Shown: piece by piece, positions 30,001 to 38,330 of the stretch
Layout of the letters: the number at the start of each line of letters is the position of its first letter
Position numbering within the stretch: the first letter of the stretch is position 1
Assembly (NCBI GenBank): GCA_026391455.1
Contig: JAPLEH010000052.1
Span: 1 to 64,000, forward strand
Direction: 5' to 3'
DNA length: 64,000 nt
DNA from: Bacteroidota bacterium
Lineage (GTDB): Bacteria > Bacteroidota > Bacteroidia > Chitinophagales > Chitinophagaceae
Notes under the pieces: model-generated
The model's input: only the letters and a program-made list of their open reading frames with translations
Database searches by the model: none
What the model was told of the DNA's origin: nothing
Position numbers and translations under genes: made by a program

Positions 30001-30899
30001 GCAACACCACCGGAGCAAATATCACGGCCGGTGGATACAATGCACTTTATTTTAATACAACAGGCGGTAATAACACCGCATTTGGTTATCAAAGTATGTA
30101 TGCCAATACCACCGGCAGCAGCAACACGGCGTATGGAATGGGCTCCATGATGAACAATACCACGGGCACCCGTAATACCGCCATTGGCTTTAATACCTTG
30201 ATCAGCAACAGTACCGGCACAGATAATACTGCTGTTGGGTTAACGGCAATGCGGGACAATACCACCGGTATCAGCAATGCAGCGTTTGGAAATGGAGCAC
30301 TGCGGATAAACACGACTGGATTGGGTAATACCTCTGTAGGAGCCGAATCAATGATCTTTAGTACTACTGGAAATAATAATACCGCTGTCGGTTTTATAGC
30401 CGGAACCGGCATTACCACCGGGGGGGATAATATTGCCATTGGTCAGAATGCACAGGTGCCAAACGGGGCCTTGAATTCGCAGATCCGTATCGGCAATACC
30501 GGAATCACCTATGCCGGCATACAGGTGGCCTGGACCATTACATCGGATGAGCATTGGAAAAACAATATCCGTACATCTGATCTGGGTCTGCGTTTTTTGC
30601 AAACCTTACGCCCGGTTAGTTATTTGCGCAATGATGATCCGGGAAAGAAAACAGAATACGGGTTTATCGCGCAGGACCTGGACAAAGCACTCGAACAAGC
30701 AGGTGTTTCCAACAGCGGCATACTTTCCAAAGACCATTTAGGGTATTATGGCGTACGGTACAATGATTTTATTTCGATTATTGTAAAGGGAGTACAGGAG
30801 CAACAGGACCAGATCGAAGCCCTGAAACAAAAAAATGCGCAATTGGAACAACTCATCCATACCTTGTTGGATAAACTATCACCGGTTACGAGCAAGTAA
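27027..30899 (+). CDS. giant repeat surface protein with S74 intramolecular chaperone
   Basis: 1290 residues. An unusually long N-terminal extension (about 40 residues) precedes a hydrophobic signal segment (IIFTLSLIIVCVLNAQAQ) and the 'QVGIGTTAPQALLEI' opening. Then follow two blocks of 17-residue repeats of pattern NTAxGxxALxxNTTGxN: about 22 in block 1 (roughly residues 190-570) and about 27 in block 2 (roughly 690-1155), joined by a linker with its own 'GVGKVLVSDAGGNGSWQ' and 'WGLTGNTGT' segments. This resembles YadA-type trimeric beta-roll heads. The C-terminus is an S74 chaperone of phage tail spikes/endosialidases: TSDEHWKNN carries the Ser-Lys pair S1173/K1178, and the protein ends in a coiled coil (EQQDQIEALKQKNAQLEQLIHTLL). 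Expected: trimer folding and self-cleavage. Adhesion role is inferred. Confidence 0.88.
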   Translation: MKKEQTIPATILRPIPETSRHCYYKFHRFNTFKQDVKQTRPVARIIFTLSLIIVCVLNAQAQQVGIGTTAPQALLEIKASNPAAPANTDGLLIPRVDTFPSVNPTAQQDGMLLYLKNATGGNPPGLYIWKNSNNSWQPATGGAIVGAGWGLTGNTGTDENLNFIGNTDNKSLRFKVNGLTAGFISGTTTGLFNTSFGYNTIPAANAGSANSIFGYQAFSSNISGGGNVANGYFSLSSNTSGSDNVAVGFYSMKGNTSGTANTGVGAYSILSNTTGNGNTGIGYESMRNNLTGNNNTALGLYAMRLNSFGSDNVAIASQALYTNVSGSRNVAVGYQALFINNTDNNTAVGYQSLYSNFAGNNTAVGVQSLYGNTSGSFNTAMGSFALTANTTGSENTAFGAASLQYNTTGIFNTATGSKSLTANTIGESNTAFGYHTLMANTLGNYNTAVGTNTMLANTGGTLNTSLGVEALTTNTNGHENAALGARGLFFNTTGTRNTSSGTYALYKNTTASDNTANGYQSLFNTTIGSFNTAFGRNAGFSNITGINNTFVGANTNAIAPNLVNATAIGADAVVTASDMVQIGNNSVNTVKLANGFAVLEAGQVRLNAGSPGVGKVLVSDAGGNGSWQDAPLSPMAWGLTGNTGTNPATHFVGTADNTPLNFRVNNVAAGRIGINGELYLGYQAGLSSTGIQNTALGATALSTGNTGAGNTAIGFQSMYWNTSGAYNTATGVSSLVSNNTGIFNTANGYNSFFSNTSGNYNTGVGAYAGFSNATASFLTVVGYNALYSNTTGNNNTAVGYQSMYANTTGTNNTAVGLSSLSVNGGGSNNTATGFNALFGNTSGNNNTAVGYNAAFNNTTANNITASGAGALYSNTTGANNTAVGYNAAYTNTTASNITASGAGALYSNSTGANNTAVGYNAAYNNTTASNITASGAGALYSNTTGANNTALGYNAAYNNNVANNITAAGSSALFSNTTGINNTALGANAAYSNTTGANITAGGYNALYFNTTGGNNTAFGYQSMYANTTGSSNTAYGMGSMMNNTTGTRNTAIGFNTLISNSTGTDNTAVGLTAMRDNTTGISNAAFGNGALRINTTGLGNTSVGAESMIFSTTGNNNTAVGFIAGTGITTGGDNIAIGQNAQVPNGALNSQIRIGNTGITYAGIQVAWTITSDEHWKNNIRTSDLGLRFLQTLRPVSYLRNDDPGKKTEYGFIAQDLDKALEQAGVSNSGILSKDHLGYYGVRYNDFISIIVKGVQEQQDQIEALKQKNAQLEQLIHTLLDKLSPVTSK
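29562..29969 (+). repeat. four 102-base tandem units within the adhesin gene
   Basis: Each unit encodes 34 residues, two 17-residue repeats of the alternating types NTAVGYNAAYxNTTAxN and ITASGAGALYSNxTGAN. Units begin at 29562, 29664, 29766 and 29868. The second and third are almost identical at DNA level, the first slightly diverged and the fourth more so. The pattern indicates recent unit duplication. Confidence 0.9.
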
Positions 30900-30928
30900 T
30901 TTATATTTCTTAAAACGAAAGAATTTCT

Positions 30929-31267
30929 ATGCCTGCGCCCGTTTTGATCGTACCTGCCTGTAATGGAACCCAATGGATACCGGTTGCCAGTATTATACGC
31001 GTGGAAGCACGAAGCAATTACAGCAAATTGTATTTTTCTTCCGGCAATTGCCTGGTGGTGGCAAAAGTGCTTCGTTGGTTTGAGCAACGCTTGCCGGCTG
31101 CACAATTTATCCGGCTGCATCGCACGCATTTGGTCAATAAAGATTTTATCTCCCGTTATGTAAATGGTACGGGTGGCAGGATCGTGTTGCAGGATGGGCT
31201 TCAACTTGATGTGTCGAAACGAAGAAAACAACAGTTTTTAAAGAATTGGTATGGACTTGCAGCCTGA
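30929..31267 (+). CDS. stand-alone LytTR DNA-binding protein
   Basis: 112 residues consisting almost only of a LytTR domain: IIRVEARSNYSKLYF, FIRLHRTHLVNKDFI and a final DVSKRRKQQFL. There is no receiver domain, so it cannot be a classical response regulator; activity may be set by level or by partner proteins. It starts 29 bases after the adhesin stop and is followed by a terminator, so it probably belongs to the adhesin transcript. It could feed back on that gene (inference). Confidence 0.88.
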   Translation: MPAPVLIVPACNGTQWIPVASIIRVEARSNYSKLYFSSGNCLVVAKVLRWFEQRLPAAQFIRLHRTHLVNKDFISRYVNGTGGRIVLQDGLQLDVSKRRKQQFLKNWYGLAA

Positions 31268-31292
31268 ATGATGAGAAAGGCTTGTTATGGTG

Positions 31293-31320
31293 CCCGCAGC
31301 GAAATCGCTGCGGGTTTTTC
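31293..31320 (+). terminator. terminator after the LytTR gene
   Basis: Perfect stem CCCGCAGCGA / TCGCTGCGGG with a two-base loop, followed by TTTTTCTTT. It also shows that the next gene cannot start at the ATG at 31268. Confidence 0.92.
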
Positions 31321-31351
31321 TTTATCTTTCCTTTCCCAAATAAAAAAGACC

Positions 31352-33946
31352 ATGCGCCGATCATTTTTTTTAGCTTCGATATTTCTGATATTGTATCCTG
31401 CCCTTTCTGCACAGGACCTGTCATACTATCTTCCATCCAACGTAGCATATAATCCCGCCATACCCAAACCCAAAGAAGTAATCTACCATGAAGTGGGAGA
31501 GTGGCATGTAACACATGACAGGCTCGTGAATTATATGAAAGCCGTTGCAGCAGCAGCACCGCAACGCATCAAAATGGAAACGATGGGCTATACCTATGAA
31601 GGAAGGCCACAGGTATTGCTCATCATCACTTCACCCGGTAATCAGGCAAGGCTGGAGGAGATCCGGCAAAAACATTTGAAACTTACAGACCCGGCGCAAT
31701 CCGCGTCGGTAGCAGTGAATAATATGCCCATCGTGGTTTGGATCGGTCATTCTATTCATGGCAATGAACCCAGTGGTGCCAATGCATCGCTCCTTACCGC
31801 CTATTACCTGGCTGCGGCTCAAAGTCCTGCTATCAATGAATTGCTCGACAATGTAGTGATCCTATTCGATCCCTCTTTCAATCCTGATGGGTTGCAGCGA
31901 TTCTCCACCTGGGCCAATCAGCACAAAAGCAAGAATCTCGTCAGCGATCCCAGCTCCAGGGAGTTCAATGAAGTGTGGCCGGGCGGTCGTTTTAATCACT
32001 ACTGGTTCGATCTGAACCGCGACTGGCTGCCGGCAGTACACCGCGAAAGTCAGAACCGGCTCAAATGGTATCATCTGTGGAAACCCAATATACTTACCGA
32101 TCACCATGAGCAAAGCAGTAATGCCACGTTCTTCTTTCAACCTGGAGTGCCTTCCCGTGTCAATCCGCTTACACCGGCACGTAACCAGGAACTGACAGTT
32201 AAGCTCGCAAAATTTCATGCGGCATACCTGGACAGTATCGGATCCCTTTATTTTACTAAAGAGAATTATGATGACTTTTATTACGGAAAAGGATCCACCT
32301 TCCCGGATATCAATGGCGCGATAGGAATTTTATTTGAACAGGCCTCTTCCCGCGGACACCTTCAGCAAACCAACAACGGATTATTGAGTTTTCCATTTAC
32401 GATACGCAATCAGTTTGTAACGGCCCTTTCTACATTGGAAGGCGCAAGAGTTTTACGGCAGGAATTTTTACAATGGCAGCGCGATTTTTATACCAATAAT
32501 TTGCGGGATGCAGCTACCGATCCGGTAAAAGCCTATGTATTCGGCAGTAAAACAGATGTGGTGAAGAATAAGATGATGCTGGATATGCTGTTGCGTCAGC
32601 AGATAAATGTGTATAAGCTGCAGCAGACGGTAAAAACAGAGAATGATGTATTCAATCCGGAAACAGGATATGTGGTGCCATTGAACCAACCACAGTACCG
32701 GGTGATCAAAACCATTTTCGAAAAAACATTCCAGTATAAAGACAGTCTTTTTTATGATATCACCAGTTGGACCATGCCTTTGGCGTTTGGAATGCCTTAT
32801 GCTGAATTGAATGCTTCACAGTTCAATGCGAACCTGTACAACGAAACACAAGGAAGGATCGATCCGGAAACAGTGAATCAATCCATCACCGGCGCTGCAC
32901 CAGCCAGATCGGAGTATGCATACCTTATTGCATATAACAATTATGCGGCACCTGCAGCGCTATATGAAATGATGCAGGCCGGATTATCACTAAAAGTGGC
33001 CACGCAACCTTTTCAATTAGAAGTAGCGGGCAACGCCCGTTCATTTGAAAGGGGTACCATCCTGCTGAATGTAAAAGCACAGGCGATGGGAAGTGATAAA
33101 CTGCATAGCCTGGTCAGCGATATTGCCGTACGTAACAATGTGCCGGTGATTTCCATTGCATCCGGCTATGCGATAAGTGGTACGGATCTGGGCAGCAGTA
33201 AGTTTGCGCCGCTGGCAAAACCATCCATTGCTATGATCACAGGGCAGGGGGTCAATGCCACCGATGCAGGTGAAGTGTGGCATCTGCTGGATCAGCGGAT
33301 GAATATTCCCGCCACGCACCTGGAACCTGCTATTTTCAACCGGGCGGATATCAGCCGGTATAATACGCTTATCATGGTAGGCGGAACTTATCCCGATATC
33401 AATAAAGAAAAATTAAAGAATTGGGTTCAGTCAGGTGGCGTGCTGATACTCACCGAAGAAGCGGTTTCATGGGCCGCTCAAAATGGTATCAGTGAAGTAA
33501 AATTCAAGAAAACCAGTTCAGGCACGGATAGCACCAACCGAATCGGTTATAGTGAAAAAGAACAGTTGGATGGGGCACAGCAAATTGCCGGGGCCATTTT
33601 TGGTGCGGAAGCAGACCTTAGCCATCCGCTGGCTTTCGGATACGATCAAAAGAACATCAGTTTATTTAAAGCGAATAAAGTATTCATGGAGAAAAGCAGG
33701 AATCCATACGCCACGCCTTTCTACTATGGAGCCAATCCACTGCAGAGTGGTTGGGTGAGTAAAGAAAACAAAGATGCGATCAAAAACTCGGCAGCAGTGA
33801 TAGTGAGTACTGTTGGTAATGGACGGGTGATCAGCATTGCAGACAATCCTAACTTCAGGGCCTTCTGGCTGGGAGGTGCCAAATTATTCATGAATGCGAT
33901 CTTCTTCGGCAGGATCATCGATGCAGGAAGTGCCAGAACCGAGTAA
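31352..33946 (+). CDS. M14 family zinc carboxypeptidase, large secreted form
   Basis: 864 residues with signal peptide MRRSFFLASIFLILYPALSAQ. The catalytic domain has zinc ligands H136/E139 in SIHGNEPSG, the substrate-binding FDLNRDW, and a third zinc-ligand region LTDHHEQSSN; it spans roughly residues 40-400. The remaining 450 residues include a region like a class I glutamine-amidotransferase fold (ISRYNTLIMVGGTYPDINKEKLKNWVQSGGVLILTEEAV), common in large Bacteroidota M14 proteins. It is probably a periplasmic or surface peptidase; substrate unknown. The start at 31352 was chosen because the longer frame begins inside a terminator. Confidence 0.88.
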   Translation: MRRSFFLASIFLILYPALSAQDLSYYLPSNVAYNPAIPKPKEVIYHEVGEWHVTHDRLVNYMKAVAAAAPQRIKMETMGYTYEGRPQVLLIITSPGNQARLEEIRQKHLKLTDPAQSASVAVNNMPIVVWIGHSIHGNEPSGANASLLTAYYLAAAQSPAINELLDNVVILFDPSFNPDGLQRFSTWANQHKSKNLVSDPSSREFNEVWPGGRFNHYWFDLNRDWLPAVHRESQNRLKWYHLWKPNILTDHHEQSSNATFFFQPGVPSRVNPLTPARNQELTVKLAKFHAAYLDSIGSLYFTKENYDDFYYGKGSTFPDINGAIGILFEQASSRGHLQQTNNGLLSFPFTIRNQFVTALSTLEGARVLRQEFLQWQRDFYTNNLRDAATDPVKAYVFGSKTDVVKNKMMLDMLLRQQINVYKLQQTVKTENDVFNPETGYVVPLNQPQYRVIKTIFEKTFQYKDSLFYDITSWTMPLAFGMPYAELNASQFNANLYNETQGRIDPETVNQSITGAAPARSEYAYLIAYNNYAAPAALYEMMQAGLSLKVATQPFQLEVAGNARSFERGTILLNVKAQAMGSDKLHSLVSDIAVRNNVPVISIASGYAISGTDLGSSKFAPLAKPSIAMITGQGVNATDAGEVWHLLDQRMNIPATHLEPAIFNRADISRYNTLIMVGGTYPDINKEKLKNWVQSGGVLILTEEAVSWAAQNGISEVKFKKTSSGTDSTNRIGYSEKEQLDGAQQIAGAIFGAEADLSHPLAFGYDQKNISLFKANKVFMEKSRNPYATPFYYGANPLQSGWVSKENKDAIKNSAAVIVSTVGNGRVISIADNPNFRAFWLGGAKLFMNAIFFGRIIDAGSARTE

Positions 33947-33956
33947 GTAATTATAC

Positions 33957-34856
33957 ATGAAGAGTAACTTTCTTTTTTCCCGGCGATTCTGGATACCCTT
34001 TATCCTGGTATTGCTGGCACATCTCTGGTGGTTTGGCAGGGAGTTAGGGGGCACATATATTGACGATTTCAAGGGCAAGGGACTTCCTGAATCACTATTT
34101 CGTGAATGGCTATGGACATCCCTCAATGGCCCCATAGTTTACGTTTCTTTTCTGGCAGCCTTTATTACCGGGATCACCTGGTTTAGTCATTATAATACCA
34201 AACGCAGGCAATCTTCTTTCCGCCCTTTTTCGTTCGGATCAATGGCCATACTGATCAGTATTTCGGGGTTGGTTTTTGTTTATATGGCTATTATAGCACC
34301 CCATATCTCCAGGAAAGAAAAAAGGATATTGACAGAGGTCGTCTTTGCCCGCTCTTACAAAGAGTTTACAGACGGAATGAAAAGAGTGGATACAAGTATC
34401 GTTCATACCGTAAGGGCGCTAACATTATCGGAGCTTTTCGACCGTAAGCGATCGCTGCAGCATCGTGATCTGGATGAATTTGACAAAACCGGAATACGGT
34501 ATCCGCTAGACAACTCCGTGCGGAAAGTGCGCTTCGAAATTGCCAAACGTTTTTCCGTTCCGTTAATAGTGGCATTGTTTTATTTCTGCGGCATCTTCAT
34601 GGGATTTTCTTTTTATAAAACCTACCGGCTCATACCCTTTTTTCTTTCATGGATTTTACTGGCATTGGGTTGGTTTGTGCTCGATACTTTTTCGTCAGTA
34701 TTATATCGCAGGGAAACGCTGGGTCTATTCACGAGTGTATGGGGGCCAATATTGATTCTTTCTTTTATATTATTCGTTTGGTATTGGGCACTTCGACGGT
34801 ATGGATTTTTTCATAAAAAGGAAGAGGGACTACCAGCCGATTTTCTGGAGGGATGA
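33957..34856 (+). CDS. polytopic membrane protein of unknown function
   Basis: 299 residues. About six hydrophobic segments: three in the first 115 residues (near 11-27, 57-77, 92-112), a charged soluble middle part (about 115-195, rich in Arg/Lys/Asp), then three more (near 198-220, 225-245, 262-280). The layout of three helices, soluble domain, three helices recalls LptF/LptG-type permeases, but no signature was recognised, so this is only a comparison. It starts 10 bases after the M14 gene, so it is likely co-transcribed. Confidence 0.7.
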   Translation: MKSNFLFSRRFWIPFILVLLAHLWWFGRELGGTYIDDFKGKGLPESLFREWLWTSLNGPIVYVSFLAAFITGITWFSHYNTKRRQSSFRPFSFGSMAILISISGLVFVYMAIIAPHISRKEKRILTEVVFARSYKEFTDGMKRVDTSIVHTVRALTLSELFDRKRSLQHRDLDEFDKTGIRYPLDNSVRKVRFEIAKRFSVPLIVALFYFCGIFMGFSFYKTYRLIPFFLSWILLALGWFVLDTFSSVLYRRETLGLFTSVWGPILILSFILFVWYWALRRYGFFHKKEEGLPADFLEG

Positions 34857-34996
34857 TGATGCAAGCAGCAGGCATACGGTATAGATATATTCCACTATAT
34901 GGATTTCCATGTGGTTAATTTATTTTGGCCGCTATGACAAAACGAACTATTTTGCCCGCCTGAATAATAATTACGTCAATTTAAAAATCGAGCACT

Positions 34997-35446
34997 ATGA
35001 TTAAAATGCAGGTTATCGGCCGTTTAGGCAAAGACTGTGTAGTGAACACAGTAAATGGAAAAAATGTCATCAACTTCACGGTTGCTCATTCCGAAAAGTA
35101 CAAAGACAGCCAGGGCAATTTGCAGGAAAAAACAATCTGGGTGGACTGCGCTTACTGGACCGACCGTACAGCGGTGTCGCCTTATCTTCAGAAAGGCACT
35201 CAGGTGTATGTGGAAGGACAACCTGAAGCCCGTTCTTTCCAACGCAACGACGGCACCCCCGGTGCATCTCTTTCCCTTCGTGTAAGAGAAGTGCAATTGC
35301 TGGGAAGCAAAAATGAAAACAGCGGCGGTGGCGGTGGTTCTTACCAGCAAAACAATGCGTACAGCGCACCGCAATCATCTTCATCCGGCAGTTCTATCCC
35401 TTCACCGGGAGAAATCACGGAGCCGGTAGACGATCTGCCCTTCTGA
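34997..35446 (+). CDS. ssb: single-stranded DNA-binding protein
   Basis: 149 residues. N-terminal OB fold of about 110 residues (MIKMQVIGRLGKDCVVN ... VNFTVAHSE-type strand, WVDCAYWTDRTA, KGTQVYVEGQPEAR), a Gly/Ser/Gln-rich linker, and the acidic C-terminal tip DDLPF that docks repair and replication proteins. The gene is monocistronic with a terminator 20 bases downstream. Short SSBs without other replication genes nearby may be a second paralogue; sequence alone does not decide this. Confidence 0.95.
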   Translation: MIKMQVIGRLGKDCVVNTVNGKNVINFTVAHSEKYKDSQGNLQEKTIWVDCAYWTDRTAVSPYLQKGTQVYVEGQPEARSFQRNDGTPGASLSLRVREVQLLGSKNENSGGGGGSYQQNNAYSAPQSSSSGSSIPSPGEITEPVDDLPF

Positions 35447-35469
35447 GGTCGCAATCAACACTAACAATG

Positions 35470-35501
35470 AGCCCCTTCTTTCATTGAAGGGGCTTTTTAT
35501 T
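35470..35501 (+). terminator. ssb terminator
   Basis: Stem AGCCCCTTC / GAAGGGGCT with a TTTCATT loop, followed by TTTTTATTT. Confidence 0.9.
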
Positions 35502-35612
35502 TGCAACCTCAAAATGATTAGCAACTGGATGGATTGCTGGGGTTGTATTAAGTTCAACTTTCTCAAGGAACAGTTGCCTTGTATCCCGATGACCTGTAAA
35601 TAAGTTTAGGAG

Positions 35613-35620
35613 TATATTTG
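35613..35620 (+). promoter_or_regulatory. candidate -7 box TATATTTG four bases before a start codon
   Basis: TATATTTG matches TAnnTTTG fully and ends four bases before the ATG at 35625. If used, the transcript would begin at or very near the start codon. The same arrangement occurs at 55760-55767. Confidence 0.4.
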
Positions 35621-35624
35621 CCGC

Positions 35625-36710
35625 ATGGCAGAACAACTATTTCCTTATCAGCAACTGGCTGATTTTACACAGGCAATTTTTCAACAGATCGGATGCAGTG
35701 AATCGCATGCAGCAATTGCTACGAAGTCCTTACTGGCAGCCGATCTCCGTGGTATCGATTCACATGGGGTGGCACGCCTGAGTGGCTACGTACGGCTATG
35801 GGAAGTGAAACGGGTAAATGCAACCCCCGATATCAAAGTGATCCATGAAACGCCTTCTACGGCAGTAGTGGATGGGGATAGCGGACTGGGGTTGGTAGTG
35901 GCACCCTTTGCCATGCAGATCGCCATTGAAAAAGCCAAACAGGTGGGTACCGGATGGGTGAGTGTGCAAAACAGTAATCATTTTGGTATCGCTGCGCAAC
36001 ATGCCATGATGGCGCTCGAATATGATATGATGGGTATTGCCATGACGAATGCCAGTCCGCTCGTGGCACCTACATTTTCCACTGATAAAATGCTTGGTAC
36101 CAATCCGATTTGTGTGGCGGCACCGGCAGGAACAGAGCCGCCCTTCGTGGCAGACCTGGCTACCACTACAGCAGCTAATGGCAAACTGGAAATATTGCAA
36201 CGTAAAAATTTACAAACGCCCACAGGATGGGTGCAGGATAAAGATGGCAATCCCTCACACGATCCGCATGCGCTGAAAAGCGGGGGTGCCTTATTACCAC
36301 TCGGTGGCGATCGCGAACATGGCAGTCATAAAGGCTATGCGCTTGGTGCAATCGTTGATATTTTTTCGGCTTTATTAAGTGGAGCCAATTATGCGCCCTG
36401 GGTGCCGCCCTTCCCGGCTTATGTACCCATGCCGGCACAGCAACCCGGTAAGGGGATCGGTCATTTTCTCGGGGCCATGCGTATTGATGCGTTTCGTCCC
36501 GCTGATGAATTTAAGAAAAGCATGGACCATTGGATACAGGGATTCAGGAATGCAAAACCAGTTGCCGGTGAAGAAAAAGTATTGGTACCCGGTGATCCGG
36601 AAAGAGAGTTTGAAGCGGAAAGAATGACTAATGGAATACCACTATTGGATGCGGTGGTGAATGATTTGTTTCTTTTGGGCGAACGTTTTGGTATAAATCT
36701 ACAGCCTTAA
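35625..36710 (+). CDS. Ldh2-family (malate/L-lactate type) oxidoreductase
   Basis: 361 residues, full length for the Ldh_2 family of NAD(P)-dependent dehydrogenases acting on malate, lactate, ureidoglycolate or related 2-hydroxyacids. Seen: the N-terminal LLAADLRGIDSHGVARLSGYV region with the catalytic-site His, GWVSVQNSNHFGIAAQHAMMAL, NASPLVAPTFSTDKMLGTNPICVAAPAG, and GSHKGYALGAIVDIFSALLSGA. Cytoplasmic. The exact substrate cannot be assigned. It stands alone, with a possible leaderless promoter. Confidence 0.9.
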   Translation: MAEQLFPYQQLADFTQAIFQQIGCSESHAAIATKSLLAADLRGIDSHGVARLSGYVRLWEVKRVNATPDIKVIHETPSTAVVDGDSGLGLVVAPFAMQIAIEKAKQVGTGWVSVQNSNHFGIAAQHAMMALEYDMMGIAMTNASPLVAPTFSTDKMLGTNPICVAAPAGTEPPFVADLATTTAANGKLEILQRKNLQTPTGWVQDKDGNPSHDPHALKSGGALLPLGGDREHGSHKGYALGAIVDIFSALLSGANYAPWVPPFPAYVPMPAQQPGKGIGHFLGAMRIDAFRPADEFKKSMDHWIQGFRNAKPVAGEEKVLVPGDPEREFEAERMTNGIPLLDAVVNDLFLLGERFGINLQP

Positions 36711-37005
36711 AATCATGAATGATATAAATTCAACAGATATCGACTGCAGGCATCCGGTATTTCGATATTACATTGGCTAATATCTTCAAGGATGAGATCA
36801 TTCAGCGGATATTAGAATCTTTAAGTACAATTAAAGTCATAATATACCTTTTATAAATGAATGACTGATATTTCAATACTATATACAAGTTGCTTTGCGT
36901 TGTTTTTAACTTCATGGATAAACACAGAAAGGCAAAACTTACTATCTTTGCCCCCTTGCTTGCTGATTCTGTAAATCCATAAAATTTATTGTGGGGGGAA
37001 ACCAA
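36711..37005 (+). other. intergenic region upstream of aspartokinase
   Basis: About 295 AT-rich bases. The only feature noted is TATCTTTG at 36943-36950 and a purine-rich GGGGGGA just before the lysC start. No riboswitch of the lysine class was recognised. Confidence 0.5.
36943..36950 (+). promoter_or_regulatory. candidate -7 box TATCTTTG for aspartokinase
   Basis: Full match to TAnnTTTG, 55 bases before the aspartokinase start. Confidence 0.5.
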
Positions 37006-38328
37006 ATGAAAATCATGAAATTTGGCGGCACCAGTGTGGGCCGCCCGGAAAGAATGCATCACATCGCCGGACTGGTCACGAACTCGTCTGAGCCAACTAT
37101 CGTTGTATTATCTGCATTATCAGGAACTACCAATGCCCTTGTGGAAATAGGTGACCTGATGGCAAAAGGCGACCGCAACGGCGCCAAACAATCCATTGAT
37201 AAACTGGAAGCCCATTACCAGGATTTTATCAGCCAACTGGTGAAGAAGCCGGAAATACTGGATAAAGCCAAAGCGATCGTGAACGAACATTTTGAATTTC
37301 TGAATATTATTCTTCGTATCTCGTTCAGCGAAGCATTGAGTAAGGATATCCTTGCTCAGGGCGAATTACTATCTACTAAACTGTTCTGTAGCTATCTCGA
37401 AGAGCAGGGCATTGACCATCTGTTGCTGCCAGCACTTGAATTCATGACCATCGACACCTACGATGAACCCCAGATCGGCAGCATCAAAGTAAAACTGACC
37501 CAACTGCTCGATAAGAACAAGAAGAAGAAGTTATTTGTAACACAAGGCTATATCTGCCGCAATGCACGCGGTGAGGTGGATAACCTCAAACGCGGTGGGA
37601 GTGACTACTCCGCATCCCTTATCGCAGCAGCTATCAACGCATCTGTATGTGAAATATGGACTGATATTGACGGTATGCACAATAATGATCCGCGTATTGT
37701 AAAGAAAACAGTACCGGTGGAACAAATGAGCTTCGACGAAGCCGCAGAGCTGGCTTATTTCGGAGCCAAAATTCTGCACCCGGCATCTATCTGGCCGGCA
37801 CAGCAATATAATATTCCGGTAAAGCTGCTCAATACCATGCAGCCCGAAGCAAAAGGCACCACCATTACCGCTGAGGCTGGCAGTGTGGGTGTAAAAGCAG
37901 TGGCAGCCAAAGACAATATCACTGCTATTCGTATCAAGAGCAGCCGCATGTTACTGGCCTATGGTTTTCTCCGGAAGATATTTGAAGTGTTTGAAAAATA
38001 CCGCACACCTATTGATATGATCACTACTTCTGAGGTGGCGGTATCTATTACCATCGACAATACCATGCACCTGCCCGAGATACTCAAAGAGCTCGAACCA
38101 TTCGGTACCGTGGAGAAAGATGATGACCAGACCATTATTTCAGTTGTGGGAAACCAGATCGGCCTTACTGAAGATATGATCAAGAAATTGTTTGGCTCCA
38201 TCATGAATATTCCTGTAAGGATGGTTTCGTACGGAGGCAGTCCGCATAATATCTCGTTGCTCGTACCCGCTTCGTATAAGACGCAGATACTACAACAACT
38301 GAATAAGGGTATGTTTGGACTGGAATAA
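37006..38328 (+). CDS. lysC: monofunctional aspartokinase
   Basis: 440 residues. It phosphorylates aspartate at the start of Lys/Thr/Met synthesis. N-terminal kinase domain with MKFGGTSVG (residues 4-12), VTQGYICRNARGEVDNLKRGGSDYSA (aspartate/ATP site) and WTDIDGMHNNDPR. The C-terminal 140 residues hold two ACT regulatory domains (AVAAKDNITAIRIKSSR; QTIISVVGNQIG), so feedback by an amino acid is expected. The ATG at 37006 was chosen with GGGGGGA nine bases upstream; an in-frame GTG at 36991 is less likely. There is no fused homoserine dehydrogenase. It ends two bases from the convergent kinase gene. Confidence 0.95.
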   Translation: MKIMKFGGTSVGRPERMHHIAGLVTNSSEPTIVVLSALSGTTNALVEIGDLMAKGDRNGAKQSIDKLEAHYQDFISQLVKKPEILDKAKAIVNEHFEFLNIILRISFSEALSKDILAQGELLSTKLFCSYLEEQGIDHLLLPALEFMTIDTYDEPQIGSIKVKLTQLLDKNKKKKLFVTQGYICRNARGEVDNLKRGGSDYSASLIAAAINASVCEIWTDIDGMHNNDPRIVKKTVPVEQMSFDEAAELAYFGAKILHPASIWPAQQYNIPVKLLNTMQPEAKGTTITAEAGSVGVKAVAAKDNITAIRIKSSRMLLAYGFLRKIFEVFEKYRTPIDMITTSEVAVSITIDNTMHLPEILKELEPFGTVEKDDDQTIISVVGNQIGLTEDMIKKLFGSIMNIPVRMVSYGGSPHNISLLVPASYKTQILQQLNKGMFGLE

Positions 38329-38330
38329 TC

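Noticed and set aside
27600-30450. CRISPR-like or satellite array
   Set aside because: The repeats are in-frame 17-codon units inside one long reading frame, without unique spacers.
27027-30899. Prophage tail-fibre gene
   Set aside because: The S74 domain is phage-like, but there is a signal peptide and no capsid, terminase, lysis or integrase gene nearby; bacterial surface proteins of this class are common in Bacteroidota.
31268-31351. N-terminal extension of the second M14 protein
   Set aside because: It includes the terminator hairpin at 31293-31320; the ATG at 31352 begins a proper signal peptide.
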